Source: Plesiomonas shigelloides (GTDB taxonomy: Bacteria; Pseudomonadota; Gammaproteobacteria; Enterobacterales; CAMTGL01). Taken from it: DNA of 64,000 bases. The notes below the pieces were generated by a model. It was not told the DNA's origin, did no database searches, and worked only from the letters and a program-made list of their open reading frames with translations. The stretch lies in assembly GCF_900087055.1 (NCBI RefSeq), contig NZ_LT575468.1, positions 1,736,001 to 1,800,000 of the forward strand. Direction: 5' to 3'. Numbering within the stretch: position 1 is the first letter of the stretch; each line of letters starts with the position of its first letter. Position numbers and translations under genes: made by a program. This document shows, one piece after another, positions 62,294 through 64,000 of this stretch.

Positions 62294-63302
62294 GATCATC
62301 ATCCTTCTTATCGGTTTCTTCGCGATGATGAGTTTTATGCTCATCATGATGCTCGGATTTTTTGGTACTGCGGCGGGTCAACATGGCCAAACCAGCAAAC
62401 GCGGCGATCGGCAACACCATCCCTTTGTACAACGTATGTTGTACTGTTTCAGAGCGAGAGCCGGTGGAGCGTTCATCGAGCTTCGGCAAGTTCAGGTTTT
62501 CGTATGGCACTGCGGCCAACGTCAGCACCTGCGTGCCACCGCCTTCTTTTTCGCCGTAGACATGGTCTTGGTAATGCGGGATCGCTTTTTCATAGCGATC
62601 ATTGCTGTTCACTGTCTGGCGCGGATAGGCATACATCTCGCCCGCTTTCATCGCCAAACGCTTTTTAGCTTCCGCCAGCAGCTCTTCACGGGTACCAAAG
62701 ATCACCGCGCCCGCCGGACACACTTCCACGCAGCCCGGCAGCAAACCTTGATTCAAACGCTCAACGCCGTTTTGGTTGCACAGCTGACACTTGTGAATTT
62801 GGCCTAACGGATCGTCGTACTGGAATTTCGGTACACTAAACGGACAGGCAATCATGCAATAACGACAACCGGTGCACACGCTCGGGTCGTAATGGACAAT
62901 GCCGGTTTTCGGATCTTTACGCAGCGCCTGCACCGGACACACCGATACGCAGTTCGGGTCAACACAATGCATGCACTGCTTTTTGATGTAGGCATAGCCG
63001 TTTTCGACTTGGTCTTTGTGCTTACCATCACCGCTGCTCCACACCTGAATGATGTTATTGGTGTAGGCATCGAGCTTGTCATTGTTCGACCACGTCTGTT
63101 CCCCTTTCGGGTTCAGCTCAGAATGGTTGACCTCCTGACACTTGTACACGCAGGCCTGACAGCCCACGCACAAGGTGGAGTCATACAGCATCCCCAGTGA
63201 ACCGGGGATCGGTTTAAGATTTTCCCGCGCCACGGCACAAGGGGAAAGCCCGCCAGCCACCGCGCCCGCAGCAGCCAGCTTGAGGAAATTACGTCTATCC
63301 AC
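62280..63302 (-). CDS. hybA: Hydrogenase-2 ferredoxin subunit HybA
   Basis: Membrane-anchored 4Fe-4S protein carrying electrons from HybO to HybB. Tat signal [17 protein letters not shown] starts just after the initiator; four cysteine clusters follow ([45 protein letters not shown]...CVEVCP). A C-terminal membrane helix ([15 protein letters not shown]) and a histidine-rich tail ([14 protein letters not shown]) end the protein; that tail is longer than in E. coli (328 residues). The GTG at 63302 follows aaggag seven nt upstream and is four nt after the hybO stop. Confidence 0.95.
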   Translation of the reverse strand: MDRRNFLKLAAAGAVAGGLSPCAVARENLKPIPGSLGMLYDSTLCVGCQACVYKCQEVNHSELNPKGEQTWSNNDKLDAYTNNIIQVWSSGDGKHKDQVENGYAYIKKQCMHCVDPNCVSVCPVQALRKDPKTGIVHYDPSVCTGCRYCMIACPFSVPKFQYDDPLGQIHKCQLCNQNGVERLNQGLLPGCVEVCPAGAVIFGTREELLAEAKKRLAMKAGEMYAYPRQTVNSNDRYEKAIPHYQDHVYGEKEGGGTQVLTLAAVPYENLNLPKLDERSTGSRSETVQHTLYKGMVLPIAAFAGLAMLTRRSTKKSEHHDEHKTHHREETDKKDDDHGTR

Positions 63303-63306
63303 GGCA

Positions 63307-64000
63307 TCACTCCTTGTGTGAGTCTGCGTCGTGCTGCCGCGCTTCTGCTTCGCGTTTTTGTCGCTGCTGGCGACCCAGCTCACGCACAGTCATCAAACTA
63401 ACACCCGCGACCAAACCGGCCACGCCACCGATGATCCCCGCCGCCGTTGGTGAAACATCCCCACCTTGGCGGTTATTCAGATCCGGTTTTTGTGAACGCG
63501 GAGTCTGGTTTTCCACGTTTGCCAGTTGGTGAATGCCTTTGGTAAAGCCCACTCCCTGCTCATTACAGCCGTAGCAAGGGTGACCAATACCGACCGGCCA
63601 GATACCGCCGCCGATGTCACAAAACTCCAACGTCGAGCAATTACCGTAGGTTTCTGGACCTTTACAGCCAAGGTGATACAAGCACCAGCCATTACGATGG
63701 CCTTCGTCGCCAAACTCTTTGGCAAAACGGCCAGCATCAAAGTGTGGACGACGCTCGCAGTGTTCGTGGATCAAACGGCCATAGGCAAACGTTGGTCGAC
63801 CTTCCGCATCCAACTTCGGTGCCGAGTTGAAGGTGATCAGGTGTACCACCGTGGCCAAGAAGTTCTGCGGATTCGGTGGGCAGCCCGGAATATTAATCAC
63901 TGGCTTGCCACCCAGCGCCTCAGACAGGCTCACTGCGCCGGTTGGGTTGCCGCCGGTGACAGGCACCCCGCCCCATGAGGCACACGAGCCAATGGCGATC
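63307..64000 (-). CDS. hybO: Hydrogenase-2 small subunit HybO (partial, runs off right edge)
   Basis: C-terminal two thirds of the Fe-S electron-transfer subunit that pairs with HybC. The N-terminus with its Tat signal and proximal-cluster cysteines lies beyond position 64000; the visible frame starts within ...[11 protein letters not shown] (CASWGG is the hallmark). Visible: [53 protein letters not shown], and the C-terminal membrane helix [18 protein letters not shown] that anchors the enzyme in the membrane. It is the first gene of the operon seen here; its promoter is outside the window. Confidence 0.96.
   Translation of the reverse strand, partial: IAIGSCASWGGVPVTGGNPTGAVSLSEALGGKPVINIPGCPPNPQNFLATVVHLITFNSAPKLDAEGRPTFAYGRLIHEHCERRPHFDAGRFAKEFGDEGHRNGWCLYHLGCKGPETYGNCSTLEFCDIGGGIWPVGIGHPCYGCNEQGVGFTKGIHQLANVENQTPRSQKPDLNNRQGGDVSPTAAGIIGGVAGLVAGVSLMTVRELGRQQRQKREAEARQHDADSHKE

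Overview
The window is about 64 kb of a gammaproteobacterial chromosome of moderate GC, densely coding, with no rRNA, tRNA, insertion sequence, integrase or CRISPR array that I could find. Several gene pairs have the arrangement known from Escherichia coli (ynhF beside purR, divergent punR/punC, divergent bioA/bioBFCD, nrdD-nrdG), while other content (thermostable-haemolysin operon, wax-ester genes, hupK-containing hydrogenase cluster) is more typical of Vibrio, Aeromonas or marine bacteria. A deep-branching Enterobacterales such as Plesiomonas fits best; this is inference from gene content, not a database result.

Layout. 0.3-3 kb: a BCCT osmolyte/carnitine-type transporter and an unknown protein, divergent from a MarR regulator. 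3-5 kb: YniB-like and EamA membrane proteins. 5.2-12.7 kb: complete periplasmic nitrite-to-ammonia system nrfABCD plus its own haem-attachment machinery nrfE, a DsbE-like thioredoxin and a fused nrfF-nrfG, behind an FNR-like box. 12.8-15.6 kb: ynhF (29 codons), an unknown periplasmic protein, purR and dinI (LexA box). 15.6-22.6 kb: a tightly overlapping seven-gene unit (thermostable-haemolysin family protein, ANL adenylating enzyme, haem-oxygenase-like diiron protein, SDR, TPR protein, OmpR-type regulator, sensor kinase) preceded by a PmrA/QseB-style direct-repeat box. 22.7-29.7 kb: GNAT, orphan YnjB-like binding protein, punR/punC, DUF1835 protein, htpX with a clear heat-shock promoter, a 55-residue protein. 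29.9-35.1 kb: biotin operon with BirA-like operator.

36-44.4 kb: an apparent neutral-lipid island: two-domain fatty acyl-CoA reductase, DUF2505 protein, TetR regulator, lipase/esterase, wax-ester synthase/DGAT, two phasins, a PHA-granule-type protein and an SDR. The enzymes could turn acyl-CoA into fatty alcohol and then wax ester (or triacylglycerol), with phasins coating the lipid body. No PHA synthase lies in the window.

44.5-52.1 kb: SH3-like protein, nrdG/nrdD (anaerobic ribonucleotide reductase, perfect FNR box), small basic protein, rhomboid protease, chemoreceptor and an orphan TatA/TatE. 52.5-64 kb: a minus-strand Hyd-2-type uptake [NiFe]-hydrogenase cluster hybOABCD, hybG, hybE, hupK, hypABCDE. 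HybO runs off the right edge. HypB carries an exceptional histidine-rich tract encoded by thirteen perfect 9-bp repeats.

Together the window supports anaerobic life (hydrogen oxidation, nitrite respiration, anaerobic dNTP synthesis; two FNR-like boxes), Tat-exported redox proteins, and two lipid-related clusters. The seven-gene haemolysin-family/diiron/ANL operon with its own two-component system and the neutral-lipid island are the parts that look least described.
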